Both the position numbers and the translations under genes were made by a program. From contig NC_088868.1 of the NCBI RefSeq assembly GCF_032884065.1, positions 5,901,626-5,965,625 of the forward strand: a stretch of 64,000 nucleotides of DNA, in the 5' to 3' direction. The notes beneath the pieces are model-generated. The model was not told where the DNA came from. It did no database searches and saw only the letters and a program-made list of their open reading frames with translations. Shown here one piece after another: positions 1-11,280 of this stretch. Position 1 is the stretch's first letter, and each line of letters opens with the position of its first letter. This DNA is from Artemia franciscana (taxonomy: Eukaryota; Arthropoda; Branchiopoda; Anostraca; Artemiidae).

Positions 1-159
1 AAGCTTTGGATTCTTTTATAAGAAGGAGGAGTTTAACAGCTGTGTCGGCCTTGGGTCTCTTGGGACTCCACAAAGCCGGTTAGTGAATCTCCTATAGCTA
101 TACTTGAAGAAAAATTGTAGCCTTAATAGGCCTTTCTTACTTTGACTGCTTGGGCTGCT

Positions 160-850
160 ATATTGCTGTTTAGCTGTTATATTGCTGTTTTAGTTATAAT
201 GCTGTTATAATGGTTATTATAATATAACAGCTGTTATTGCTGTTATATTATAATGATTCTGTAATATAACAGCTGTTATTGCTGTTATACTATAATGCTG
301 TTATAATGGCTGTTATAATATAACAGCTGTTATTGGTGTTATATTATAATGCTGTTATAAGGGCTGTTATAATATAACAGCTGTTACAGCTGTTATTGCT
401 GCTATATTATAATGGTTGTTATATTATAATATAACAATAATGGTTATAACATAATGGTATAACAAATATAACAATAATGGTATAACAATGGTTGTTTTAA
501 TATAACAGCTGTTATTGCTGTTATATTATAATGCTGTTATAAGGGCTGTTATAATATAACAGCTGTTAATGCTGTTATATTATAATGATTCTACAATATA
601 ACAGCTGTTATTGCTGTTATATTATAATGATTCTATAATATAACATCGGTTATTACTGTTATATTATAATGCTGTTATAATATAACAGCTGTTATTGCTG
701 TTATAAGGGCTGTTATATTATAACAGCTGTTACAGATGTTATTGCTGCCATATTCTAATGCTGTTATAAGGGCTGTTATAATATAATAGCTGTTATTGCT
801 GTTATATAATAATACTGTTATAGGGCTGTTATAATGCTGAAAGCTGTTTA
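160..850. repeat. Degenerate minisatellite rich in AACAGCTGTT palindromes
   Basis: The stretch is built from imperfect copies of a unit alternating TATAATATAACAGCTGTTAT and TGCTGTTATATTATAATG, with spacers of variable length. The 10-bp palindrome AACAGCTGTT, which contains the E-box CAGCTG, recurs about ten times. Open frames on either strand here consist of repeated Ile-Thr-Ala-Leu words and are artefacts of the repeat. It lies in what should be a CLPTM1 intron. Confidence 0.85.
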
Positions 851-2702
851 GAAGGATCGCTAGGTTGTCCCTTGAGCAATTGTTGGTTTCAAACAAAAGT
901 TTGGAACTCGGGATGTTACTTTATGACCATGACAGGGTATAATATAGTTTTCAACCCTGATGGAAAAAATGTATCAGCCACACCCCAAGATATCAAGTAT
1001 CTGAGTTTTCAAAACCTTGCACTGTTTTCATATTATAACTTATTTAGGTTTGAGGCATGCTTATCATATTGATCTGATCTTGATCTGATCAGTCTTGATC
1101 TGATGCCTGCTTGAAGCTGTATTCAACACTTACTGATTTTTTTACCACAAAAGTATTTTTATGAATATGAATTACTAAAGGATTGGGTTTGACATCCCCA
1201 AGCTAGAAATTGTCCAGTGGTACAGAATGCCAAAAATAATTTATAATTCAATGTATCAAGTTTGTGCAAGTGGAGCTTTTTTAAATTGGCGTTTGGAGTA
1301 TTGCGTTTGGGTGATAAGTTGCGGGCACCTATTTAACTGCAATCTAAAATCTTAAAATTTTTGCAAACACTTTATACACTGATTTAAATTTGTGGTCCAT
1401 TTTCGCTGAAAAATTGCCCTTTTTTGAACAATCAACAGGAGGGGGGGGGGATTTAAGCTTTGGAAAATGGGAGTGGAAGATATAATATAGAAAACTTTTT
1501 TTGTTAGGCTCAAGAACAAAAAAAGAATAATTTTTTTGAGAGTTTATTACAATGAATATAAAAAATGCAGCAAAATTTTTTGTTTCTGGGCTTGGGGTTG
1601 TGGTATCTTTGGGTTATATTCTTGTGAAGGTTTAGCTGAATAAGCCTGGGAATTCAAGCTGTTAATGAAAAGTAATGAAATAAATGAAGGAAGTATTATG
1701 TAAATTTTATAAATAGTATATCCTTTGCTTATTTTTGAATATTAATTTAAATCATAAAGAGATTTATGGAAATATGGAAGGAAATAACCCTGCAATTATA
1801 GAAATAAAAAAAATGTATGTGAATATTAAATAATGGCTTTTCGAGGTCAATTTGTTTAGTGCCGAACTGAAGTGTTCTCTATAACGAAAACTCTGTAATC
1901 ACAGGAAGAAATGATACAATTAGAAATAAAAAAATACTAAAACATTAGATAATAAAAAATATGAAATAATCAAACAACAAGCAAACAAAAATATCTAGTC
2001 CACCCTTCTCTCTGAGATAGTTTGAACCATGTTCTGGAATGGAAATTTATCATACTTTGTTTATGGCTTGTCTTTTATAAAATTAGTCTTTTTGGCTTCT
2101 GAATGACCAACATTAAGAATTGTAAGTTGGTAGCTACTAAATTGCTATACCAGTTTTATCTTTGGTAAAAAGTTCCCTTATGCGAGAATTAAAAGGAAGA
2201 AGGAAAAGAATACAAGTGTCACTTTATCAAAATGTTTTATATCTGTAATTCTTGGTCAATCACGTGAAGTTATACAACGTTTAGCTTAAGTAAACATTTC
2301 TAAGGAGTACTTTCACAATTCGCGTCTAGTGTGTTTAGATTATTATAAGATGGCACACCCTGTTTTGTCTTACCGGAGGGGGATTGTGTTGAAACTTTGA
2401 TTAAAAGCTGCCTTTTTTGGGAGTTGTTAGGGAACAATGGGATGTATAATTGTGTCTCTCTTGGAGGGGAGCAAAATATTTTCCCCCACTCCTCACAAAA
2501 GAGTGCGCAATTTGAGTCTATCACGGTAAACGGTTAAAATTCTAACCTCCGCGCTTTTTACAGAAAGTATGGTTCGCTGTTCTGATGGATGAACATGATA
2601 TTACGTTTTGGAAAGCCATTTACACAAAATTTTAAAATTCTTGTCTGGTGCACAAAAATATATTTTATGCATATATATAGGTATAATTTCTACAAGTTTG
2701 TA

Positions 2703-2704
<2 letters not shown>
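851..2704. other. AT-rich intronic stretch, no gene seen
   Basis: I see no coding exon or recognisable element. There is a short run of a TCTTGATCTGATC word near 1071-1105 and a G homopolymer near 1438-1450. The CLPTM1 exon that should precede 3405 was not found here and probably lies outside the window. Confidence 0.5.

Positions 2705-2796
<92 letters not shown>
2705..2796. repeat. (TA)n microsatellite
   Basis: An uninterrupted alternating TA tract of about 92 bases. Such tracts are self-complementary and can extrude cruciforms. Open frames of repeated Tyr-Ile here are artefacts. Confidence 0.98.
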
Positions 2797-2799
<3 letters not shown>

Positions 2800-3242
2800 T
2801 CAATCATATAAATATGCAAAATTATTTATATGAATAAATATTATGATAGATATTTGTTTAAGTAAAATAAATATTTATATGAATAGAAATATACCAACAA
2901 ATAATTTTTTATTAAAATAAAATTTTTATTACATGAATAAAAATTATATTTTATATTTTAATTAAAAAAAGAAATGTGTATATAACTTCTACAAAAAACA
3001 TAAATAAAAGAACATATAATAAAATACAAGCAGAATATAAATATATGTAAACACATAAATTTATAAAATTTAATAACTTGTAAAAAATATAAACAATCTA
3101 AGGATTATCTGAAATATTTGAGAAAAAAGTAAAAAACCTCTAAAAAAGAATTGTAAATAGAATTCCATATGCTATGAAACGCTACTGTTTGTGTAAAAGC
3201 TGATGTCTTTTTTATCTCTATAGTTGGGATATATCCTATATA

Positions 3243-3348
<106 letters not shown>

Positions 3349-3404
3349 ATAGTTGGGCAAGGTTTTTGGGTAGTAATGGATTAATATTTGGTTTGATTTT
3401 TTAG

Positions 3405-3540
3405 TTGGTACTCTTGGACACTTGAAAGTCTTGTCAATGGTGTTTATGCTTTTGGTTTCCTGTTTATGTTGCCTCAGCTATTTGTCAATTATAAACTCAA
3501 GTCCGTGGCTCACCTGCCGTGGAAAGCTTTCATGTATAAG
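3405..3540 (+). CDS. CLPTM1: CLPTM1 orthologue, third-from-last coding exon
   Basis: The exon follows a pyrimidine-rich acceptor ending TTTTTTAG (AG at 3403-3404) and stops at a GTAATA donor (3541). Base 3405 completes a codon from the previous exon, and the frame then reads WYSWTLESLVNGVYAFGF, LFMLPQLFVNYKLKS and VAHLPWKAFMYK, ending in phase 0. This is the conserved late transmembrane and loop segment of the CLPTM1 family. CLPTM1 proteins are multi-pass membrane proteins of the endoplasmic reticulum and Golgi; vertebrate CLPTM1 restrains forward traffic of GABA-A receptors, and the paralogue CLPTM1L has been linked to lipid scrambling. The frame continues without interruption into the exon at 6084, which supports the splice calls. 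Earlier exons are upstream of the window. The function in this organism is inferred from the family only. Confidence 0.9.
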
Positions 3541-3566
3541 GTAATAAGATTTGTTTACTTAAAAAT

Positions 3567-3677
3567 CTTGTCAATGGTGTTTATGCTTTTGGTTTCCTAT
3601 TTATGTTGCCTCAGCTATTTGTCAATTATAAGCTCAAATCCATGGCTCACCTACCGTGGAAAGCTTTCATGTATAAG
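3567..3677 (+). pseudogene. Dead partial duplicate of the CLPTM1 exon
   Basis: These 111 bases repeat 3430-3540 at high identity in the same orientation, within a tandem duplication of period about 137 bp (3429-3550 and 3566-3687). The 37 codons stay open (LVNGVYAFGF to AFMYK) with one visible replacement, V to M in SVAHLPW. The copy lacks the 5' part of the exon and its acceptor AG. The donor G has mutated to A, so AAG|GTAATA has become AAG|ATAATA. It is therefore not expected to be spliced as an exon. The small divergence suggests a fairly recent duplication. Confidence 0.85.
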
Positions 3678-4214
3678 ATAATAAGATGTTTTTTTGTTAT
3701 TCTGCTTGTTTTTTCCTGTAAGTGGGGTTTCCTGTTTCTGTTCCCATGAAAACAGATTAGAGGTGTAAGTTCAACAGCCTGTACCATTATCATCGGGGTA
3801 TTCTTAGAGTATTTTTTATAGGGGAGAGGGAGGAGGGTAGTCAGATGCATTACCAAGGTAATGCCAAATTTTACCGATTATTTTCTGAAATCATATTTTT
3901 TCAATGAGGACTCAAATTCTTTTAGAATTCAATTTTTCTTTTAGAATCCAATTCCATTGTACAATCTTACCCCAAATAATCATTGAATAATAGATATATT
4001 GAAAGTATATTATGCTAAATTTGGCTAAGAATTGAGATTCGTTCGCATCGTTAAAACACTGAAATTCAAAAAGTTTACATTCTTGAGTTATTTTTGCTTC
4101 TAATAGACGTATATGGAAGCTACTCAATGCCCTCTTCATCATTAGAGATTAGGTCAAATATTTGGTGTTTCATATCATTCATATCATTTGATGTTCCTCA
4201 TGGAGTTCCAGGAG

Positions 4215-4470
4215 CTTAAAAGTCTTAGGGATGAAATTTGGGGGGACCATCGGTTGGTGCTACCTTCTGATATCCTGAGATCTTGGAAGCCTGGAACCAT
4301 ATGCGAAATGGTACGATATGTGGAAAAGGCGGGAGAGGCTCAGTCGAGCCCGAGTGAATGAAAATAAGTATTTTTTTATATTGAGTGTGTGTTCTATGCA
4401 GTGTTGTATCATTAAATCATGTTGTGCATGGCCATAGGGCTCAAATAAACTTTTCTTTCTTTCTTTCTAT
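4215..4470 (+). mobile_element. Probable 3' tail of a non-LTR retrotransposon
   Basis: The stretch ends in AATAAA followed by a CTTT tetranucleotide run near 4446-4468, the usual form of a LINE 3' terminus. Upstream is a short decayed coding-looking stretch rich in charged codons. No reverse-transcriptase motif is left, so the family cannot be named. It could also be another kind of dispersed repeat. Confidence 0.4.
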
Positions 4471-5012
4471 CTGATGTCACCAGGAACTTCATCAAAATAT
4501 CTTTCAAAATCTTCTGAAAAATTAAAGTCCTTGATTGTCTGAACATGCAATTTTTTCTTTATTTATTTTTTTTTTTGCGCAAAAATTCTTATGAATCTAC
4601 AATCGATAAACTACTTAGAAAAATCCTTTATAAAACCGCCACAATTAAATTTGTGATTCGTGGAAAAACTGTTAGTGATCGACTAGTGATTTTCAGATCT
4701 GTTTTGTCAATATTATATATACTATTTGGTAAAGTATAATGAGTTCTGTTGGGACCACAAATTTAAAGAAATTTAATATGGTTGTTTCTTATTAAATAAG
4801 GAATTAAGGATAGTAAAACACCATTATATGTACATTTACCTTACTTTACCTTTTCAGTTTGAATGGCTGCTTAGCGTGCTGTAATAGCAATTGAATTCAG
4901 GATAAAAGATTGACGAAAGAGTACAATACCAGGCCATAATTTTTCTTCTTTTTTTGGGGATTCCAATTCTAATGAACTGTCTTATTTTTCATATTGCATA
5001 CGTTACGCCGTT

Positions 5013-5515
5013 TTTATGGCACTTGGTGTTTACCAGGTGACACATAGCGTTCGCAAATTTTATCGGTCTGTCTGTCTGTCCCGGTTTTGCTAGTTGAGTT
5101 TTGCTAGATCAGCTAGGACGATGAAATTTGGCAGGTGTATCAGAGACCAAAACAGAATAAATTAGAAATTCCCCGATTCGACCATCTTGGGGGGTGGGGG
5201 AGTGGAGGGACGGATAATTCGGAAAAATTAGAAAAAATGAGGTATTTTTAAGTTACGGATGGGTGATCGGATCTTAATGAAATTTGATATTTAGAAGAGT
5301 ACGTGTCTCAGAGCTCTTATTTTAAATCCCGACCAGATCCGGTGATATTTGGGGGAGTTGGAGGGGAAACCTGAAATTTTGGAAAACGCTTAGAGGGGAG
5401 AGATCGTAATGAAACTTCGCGGGAAGAAGCTCTTGGCTCTCAAAAGTGCCATATTTAGTTCTTGGCTCTTGTTTTTGTTGCTTTATTTATTTGGCTAAAA
5501 TACCTAGCTTCCGCT
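5013..5515 (+). repeat. Dispersed GTCTGTCTGTC / GATGAAATTTGGCAGG repeat
   Basis: The stretch begins TGGCACTTGGTGTTTACCAG, runs through GGTCTGTCTGTCTGTCCCGG and GCTAGGACGATGAAATTTGG, and has an internal echo (GATGGGTGATCGGATCTTAA with a later GAAACTTCGCGGG). I recognise this style of repeat from brine-shrimp sequence, where longer copies appear to exist. This copy looks internally deleted near 5400-5440. No coding capacity is visible. Confidence 0.6.
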
Positions 5516-6083
5516 ATATCAATTCAGTATGCAAGAATAACGAAACATGTTTTTTTTTCTTTTTTTAATGTAGAACTTCAATTCTACTTTACCAACTAAC
5601 TACATGCAATCATTGTTTCAAATTTTTGCTTTGAATCTCCTTTTCTTTTCATCTTAAAAGTGCCTCTCATAGGAATGACTGGCCTTTTTGGGGTAGTAAA
5701 TAAGGGTACTCCCCCCTTGTGTTTTCTCCTCAGATATAGCTTCAGGAATCTATGATCTCATAACTGATATGAGCTTTATGATTATGTCACTTCTTGATTT
5801 TTTGTTTCTCGCAACATATCTACACATAGATTAACACCTCACCACTGTACCTGGTCCAACTTACCCCCCCCGCTTTATTTAGATACTTAAAATCAAGTTT
5901 TTGAAATGGAATGAATTCTTGTTCACTCCCTTAGGGAGAATAATGCTAATTGTAAGTTTGGCTGTGTGAATTTCGAGCCTTTGTATAGTCATAATTTAGG
6001 ATATTTGTTTTATTATTACTTTTTATTATTTTTTTAATAAAAAGCCTTGAATTTTTTAAAGTAACATTTGTTTCTTCTTCTAG

Positions 6084-6199
6084 GCCTTCAATACTTTTAT
6101 CGACGATATATTTTCGTTCATTATAACTATGCCAACCTCACATCGACTGGCCTGTTTTAGAGATGATGTTGTCTTCGTAGTCTACCTTTACCAAAGATG
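6084..6199 (+). CDS. CLPTM1: CLPTM1 orthologue, penultimate coding exon
   Basis: The exon lies between the acceptor TTCTTCTAG (ending 6083) and a consensus donor GTAAGT (6200-6205). It encodes 38 codons, AFNTFIDDIFSFIITMPT then SHRLACFRDDVVFVVYLYQR, and ends with TG, the first two bases of a Trp codon. This is among the most conserved parts of CLPTM1-family proteins (NTFIDD, MPTxHRLACFRDD, YLYQRW): a luminal or cytosolic loop followed by the last membrane segment. The upstream exon ends in phase 0 and the next supplies the missing G, so the three join in one frame. No frameshift or stop is present, which fits a functional gene. Confidence 0.94.
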
Positions 6200-6205
6200 G
6201 TAAGT

Positions 6206-7555
6206 AACGTTTTAAAAAAAAAAAATCAAGTCCATGAATATCTAAAGTTGCTCCACAGTTTCGTTCTAGGCTGCTTTCGTGAACATTTATCAGTACTCTT
6301 CTGGTCGTTATAAATTTACTAAAGAAAACTCGCGGAAAAAAGTGATTTTTCTTGTTTTTGGAGATGGGGACTCAGACCTCCGGTCTCGTGTTTTTGACCG
6401 TGTTTTGACTTGTGTTAGAGTTTACCGCCATTTTGAAGATTTTGGAGGGCTTTTCCAAATTTCTCAAAAATTATTTTAATTATTTAATTATACTAGTATC
6501 ATAAACTTATGTAATAGTTATCATAAACCTTAGAAAGTGTGAGCTTCAGTGTTGGTTTACCGCCTCAAAGACAGAGTCCATTAGTGAACTTTCACAGTGC
6601 ACTAGCTATCATCGAAATCTAAAGAAAATTTGTGCTTTGACTGGGAAATCTGACTGAAAACAAAGTGGAATTTTAAACCCTTTTGTTGGTGAGTTTATCA
6701 ATCAAAGTGAGTGGCACCACAGGGAACTTCCTAAGTGGTAGATTTGCTCAAATCTTAATTACTAAGAACTGTTTGTACATTTTTCCTCAGTGGGTAAAGA
6801 ATACTTTTAGGGACTACCCTTTCGTGAACCTTAAAAAGAAAATTCTGCTCTGTTTGATCAAAGAAACAAAACTCACACTTTCTGATGATGCAAGTTTTAT
6901 TAAATCTCAATATCTCCATCTTGGGTAAAAGACGGGGGAAGTCAAATGGTTTTGATGTGGGGTTTAAATGGTTTCCTAAGATTGTCAGGAAAGGTCGGCT
7001 TTTGTATTTTATTGTTTATATTCGGATCTCTCGTCCAAGCTTTACAGGTTATGGCAAAATTGGCCAATGAATTCTTATAGTTTTGCCACATGAACTAAAA
7101 AATTTTTTACATTGGATAAGCCAGGGTGATTTTTTACGGTATCACTTTGCTTTAAATGACAAGGGTTTGCCCCTTTACAGTTTTTTTTCCCAACGGCTTT
7201 TTAAATTGTTGGTCCCTGTGAGTTACATTCATGTAGTATTGTGTTTTTCAAACACAAGTAACTTTCTCAGAGATAGTCGCCAATGTGGAGGTGAATATAT
7301 TTGGTTCAGGTGGTGCTGTGGAAGATTTACTTTGAGGAGATACGGTTAAGAATATTCTCGATTTCACTCCCTATTCCTCAAGGTCAAAAAGTTAGGAGTC
7401 ACAAATTCTCGAAAATCGTCACTTTTTCTTAGGCTGGAGCATTACTAATGGAGCATACTAATAAAGGTGATAAAGATGTGTCTCTTCTTATCGTCTTATA
7501 CGAAAATTAAGACAAAGCGAAATTCGTGCTCTATTATTTCTGTATAAGCTGCTTA
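6206..7555. other. CLPTM1 intron, unassigned AT-rich sequence
   Basis: This is the first part of the 4397-base intron 6200-10596. Three plus-strand open frames of 60-90 codons between 6683 and 7349 follow one another but carry no motif I recognise. They could be a decayed transposon. Confidence 0.4.
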
Positions 7556-7559
7556 AGCT

Positions 7560-7760
7560 GTATAATTCAACACCCTGAATGACGTCTCTGGTATAATCCA
7601 GGGTATAATCCAATATAATTCAATTGTAAGAACTGATCTCAGGGTATAATCTAATATCCTGAGTGACGTTTCTGGTAAAATCTTATGTATAATCCAATAT
7701 AATTAAAAAGTAATTACTAATCTCGGGGTTTAATCCAGTATCCTGAATGATGGTTTCTCC
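7560..7760 (+). repeat. Imperfect ~100-bp tandem repeat
   Basis: Two and a half copies of a unit containing ATCCTGAGTGACGT, TCTGGTATAATC and AATCCAATATAATT follow one another. Copies differ by small indels. No coding content is seen. Confidence 0.65.
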
Positions 7761-7806
7761 TAACTGGTGTTGCGCAATAACGGTGTTAAATATCTTTCAC
7801 GGGTAT

Positions 7807-7851
7807 AAGGCGAATGACGAATAAGGCGAATGACGAATAAGGCGAATGGCG
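7807..7851 (+). repeat. 15-bp tandem repeat, three copies
   Basis: AAGGCGAATGACGAAT is repeated in tandem, the last copy being GGCGAATGGCGCGT. It sits in the CLPTM1 intron. Confidence 0.85.
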
Positions 7852-7917
7852 CGTAAACAATGAAGGAGAATGCCGTTCTATATCATTTAAGTTTTTTATC
7901 ATTTTTCCTATTAAATA

Positions 7918-8060
7918 AAAAAGTAAGTTTTTTGTACTGAAAGTAAGAAGCGACATTAGAACTTAAAACGAACAGAAATTCTTCCATATATGACTTGGGC
8001 TGCCCATTCATAAACCCTCACTCTTTACGCTAAGGTCTTAAAGCTCTTTAAAAATGGTTC
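7918..8060 (+). repeat. Half copy of the AGTAAGGAGCGAC foldback
   Basis: It carries GAAAGTAAGAAGCGACATTA, AACTTAAAACGAACAGAAAT and a CTCTTTACGCTAA block, matching the left arm of the foldbacks near 26.7, 28.9 and 50.9 kb. The right arm is missing. Confidence 0.75.
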
Positions 8061-8535
8061 TCATTCAAATTCAGTGGGTCTATGTTTGAACAGTCTTTCT
8101 TAAAGAATTTTGACTAAAAAGTCAAATTGTATTGTAAAGAAAGAGGATTGAGGAAGGTCCAAGAAAATAAGGAAGGCCATGAACCAGTGCAGGGTTGAGG
8201 AAATGCCTCTAATTCTTCTTAGTATGGCATCATTACCGGGTTAATAATTGGTTGGATGAAGAAGGCTTGGTTACTTCTGATTGTCTTAAATTTGCTGGTA
8301 AGGGAATGAACAAAGGTAAGAAAGCTGTAGTCTTTTCTAGTCGTGAATTAAGACCAGTAGAAATACATGCCCTGTAATTTGTGTAAATGTAAATACCTTA
8401 AATGTAAATGTAATACCTTAAATGAATTTCTTAGACCACACTGCCTTTGCATTGATAGAATTCAACAAATGAAAATATAGAGAAAATAGGTATAATATCT
8501 AAAAACAGCAGTATTTTCTATTTTTAGTACATAAG

Positions 8536-8977
8536 CAGTGGCAGTTCTAGCCTCTCTTGCTCATGGAAAAAAATCTTGATTAGCCTTCCCCCTTCCCGAC
8601 TCCAACAACATTTTCGGGCCAAATTTTAAGAAAATTTTCATTTATTATGCAAATTATTTTCAATTGGTTAATTAATTAATATTTTTTTAAAGTTTTTTAA
8701 ACTTATTATTTAAACCTTTTTATCATTTAATTATTATAGTTTAATTTAGTTATTTAGGTCATTATTACTGAATTAATAACTATTATTTTTTATTAATTAA
8801 TTAATTATATTTTTGTTATTTTCATTTATTAACTGCATCATCTTCTTTATTTTCATAAAAATAAAATTTCAAATATTACAAAATGATTATAACTGCTAAA
8901 TTGTTTATTTGAAGTATTGTGCCCCTTAAGTTTCCCTGGGGCAATTGCCCGTCCCCCCTCACTAAAAAATGCCTCTG
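8536..8977. mobile_element. hAT-type MITE with 8-bp target-site duplication
   Basis: The 442-bp element starts CAGTGGCAG and ends TGCCTCTG, imperfect terminal inverted repeats of the CAGTGGC type usual for hAT transposons. It is flanked by TACATAAG (8528-8535) and TATATAAG (8978-8985), an 8-bp duplication with one mismatch, the length hAT transposases make. The interior is AT-rich with no transposase, so it is non-autonomous. A C-rich block precedes the right end. Confidence 0.75.
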
Positions 8978-9349
8978 TATATAAGTAGCAGATCAATATA
9001 AAGCTGTATCTCTATACTTTCATTTGTTCATATCTGGGTATAACCTTCCTATGGGGTTTCAATATGTCACTTGTTAGTTACTATGTCTACCCTGTTAACG
9101 AGTTTATTTACCTGCATCTGTCTTATATCAATAATAAAGGCCTGTCTTACCTGTCTTATATATATATTATATTTATATATATATAATCTTATAATAATTT
9201 ATATACATAAATTTATATTTATAATACTTTATATGAATACAGGATTATCTATATTTACAATTGTTAGTTGGCAACTAACGGCTAATGCTTGAAAATTCTT
9301 TTTTGCCTGCAAAAAATTCTTATTTTGTTTCTTTTTAGAGTGTTTTATT

Positions 9350-10085
9350 TTTTTTTTGTCTAAAAAAAATTGATTTCTAGTTTACATTGTATCTTATAAA
9401 AGGGTCTTCATAATGATAAGCATTAATTTCGGTTCTATTTCTGATCAGACTTCAAAAATTCAGAGTTTCACGAAAGTTCTATGGCTGTCGACGAAGTGTA
9501 TGTTTCCACCAGTAACATTTTTAAAATACCAGTAATATTTTCACCAGTCTCTTTTTTCCGAAATCCGTTTTTATTTAAAAAACTTTTAATTTTCAAATGT
9601 TTTAGTGGGGTTAACTAGTAAAAACTCTTTTTTCCACCGCCAAAGGTTTTTTTTACAGCTTTTAAAATGTGTAAGATTTTTCTCTGTTCCATTTTATTTG
9701 TGAGTTGGTATAATAATAAGTTGGTATAATATATGTTTAACAAATCTGACGGAATTTGTTAAAGTCGGAACGAAAAACCTACATGATTATTTGAACTATG
9801 TCTGGTGTTTGGTCGAAAGCGATATTTTTGAACAGATTTTCGACATTTTTTAGACAAAAAGCGACATTTGTAGGGTCTTTATGTCTAAAAGTGCTGCAAA
9901 TGAATTGCAGCAGCCCATAGACGACAAAGTTTTGATTATTCCGCTTTGTTGATAGCTGAATAACTCTCTTGAATTTTTTTAATTTTAAAGTCTAATTTGC
10001 AAAAAGGACTGAAAGAGAATATTTGTCATTAGAAGACCCTTTTATATAATGGAAAAATTGGGATTTTTTAGACTAAAAAAAGTGT
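9350..10085. repeat. Inverted pair around AAAAGGGTCTTC
   Basis: The left arm near 9350-9430 (TGTCTAAAAAAAATTG to TATAAAAGGGTCTTC) is complementary to the right arm near 10010-10085. Another direct copy of the arm lies near 12965-13100, directly before a GATA tail. The spacer of about 580 bp has no gene. This may be a foldback element or two independent insertions. Confidence 0.55.
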
Positions 10086-10445
10086 TAAGGTACCTACGAA
10101 TTACCAAATATTCAAAAATCTTATTGATGTTCTGACCACCCTAATGCTTTCATTTATAGTCTAATAAAGGTTTGATCTTTTGAATTGATGCTGCACGATT
10201 AGAGTATGGCAGAATATTTAGTTTGCTTCGATCTCAGATACACTGGCAACCCTGTAAAAGTTTTTAAAAATATAATTTTTTGTTTAATTTTGACATATAA
10301 TCTGTTTCTGAATGTTTGCAATTCTGAATTTTTAAAAATATGTTTCTGTCAAGGCTATACTCCCCTTTTTTCTGTTCCTTGCTGGTCCGAATGAAATTGG
10401 AAGGGGGTTAAGGAAGGGGTGTGCATGTGGTCGTTGAAAGCTTCC

Positions 10446-10511
<66 letters not shown>
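10446..10511. repeat. (TA)n microsatellite
   Basis: An uninterrupted alternating TA tract of about 66 bases, about 85 bases before the last CLPTM1 exon. Confidence 0.97.
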
Positions 10512-10513
<2 letters not shown>

Positions 10514-10596
10514 TTTAAGAAGAAATTTAGATTTTTAGTGTATATCTCTGTCCTTGTTAATTAAATGATTGGAAAATTATCAATTTTGTTTTACAG

Positions 10597-10672
10597 GCTA
10601 TATCCTGTTGATAAAGCTAGAGTCAACGAGTATGGTCAATCAGGAGAAGACGAAAAGGAGAAAACAGATTAA
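10597..10672 (+). CDS. CLPTM1: CLPTM1 orthologue, terminal coding exon
   Basis: After the acceptor TTTTGTTTTACAG the first G completes the Trp codon begun at 6198-6199. The frame then reads LYPVDKARVNEYGQSGEDEK and EKTD before a TAA at 10670-10672. YQRW-LYPVDKxRVNEYG is the conserved C-terminal signature of CLPTM1, and the acidic SGED tail after it is also typical. The tail here is short; vertebrate CLPTM1 has a much longer Pro/Ala/Thr-rich extension. No convincing AATAAA follows within several hundred bases, so the transcript end is not located. Confidence 0.93.
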
Positions 10673-11280
10673 GTCTTTTAAGACGTTAATTTATTTATTC
10701 ATTTATTAGTTTTTGGTATATTGTTCGTTATTTGCTGCTGTTTAAAATTTTTGTATAATATTTTCTTAATTCTGGTGATAATCAAGTATGTAGCAAGGGG
10801 CAGAGGTGAAGGTAAGGAAATGACTAATGTTTTCCCCTCTTTAATTTTTCTTTTCAGTTCGATTTTTATGTTGCCCTTGTGAACGCTTATTGGGTTTTTA
10901 GTCAAAAGCGTACTTTGGCATAAAAAGGGTTAAAAAAAAGGGTTGCTTTTCAGTAAAGATTTATGCTTTAAGGAGAACAGAAAAAGTTCAAAGAGTCGTT
11001 ATTGGAAATGAAATTGAAATCTTCTTCAGTATTGGTCAAATTAAACGTGAAATGTTGGTTTAGAAGGTCATTGAGGTCTATTTTTCACCGAAAATTTTAT
11101 GACTTACTTGACTTTAGGCTTTTGTCAGACATTTTGGCGTTAAAAATGATGGGATCATGTGCCTCCAATTTGGCCGATCGCTTGCCAGGCTCGCGGCATC
11201 TATTACTTGGATTTGGGCTTCGAGGAGAAATTCGATGAACTTGTCTCTCAAACTAGGGGAGGGGGCCCTCTTGGTGGTTT
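10673..11280 (+). other. CLPTM1 3' untranslated or intergenic sequence
   Basis: AT-rich sequence after the CLPTM1 stop. An ATTAAA occurs near 11040, but nothing around it makes it a convincing poly(A) site. Confidence 0.4.

Larger units (their letters stand above)
3678..6083. other. CLPTM1 intron with repeat fragments
   Basis: This is most of the 2543-base intron between the exons at 3405-3540 and 6084-6199. Apart from the LINE-like tail near 4215-4470 and the dispersed repeat near 5013-5515 I see only AT-rich sequence. The 3' splice site reads TTTCTTCTTCTAG. Confidence 0.7.

Noticed and set aside
675..896. Minus-strand frame of Ile-Thr-Ala-Leu repeats
   Set aside because: It is the translation of the minisatellite, without start context, splice sites or flanking coding sequence.
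2589..2837. Opposed open frames of repeated Tyr-Ile across the TA tract
   Set aside because: Both come only from the TA microsatellite, which lacks stops in these frames.
6683..7349. Chain of three plus-strand frames in the CLPTM1 intron
   Set aside because: No motif recognised, no splice signals linking them, and composition is like the surrounding intron.
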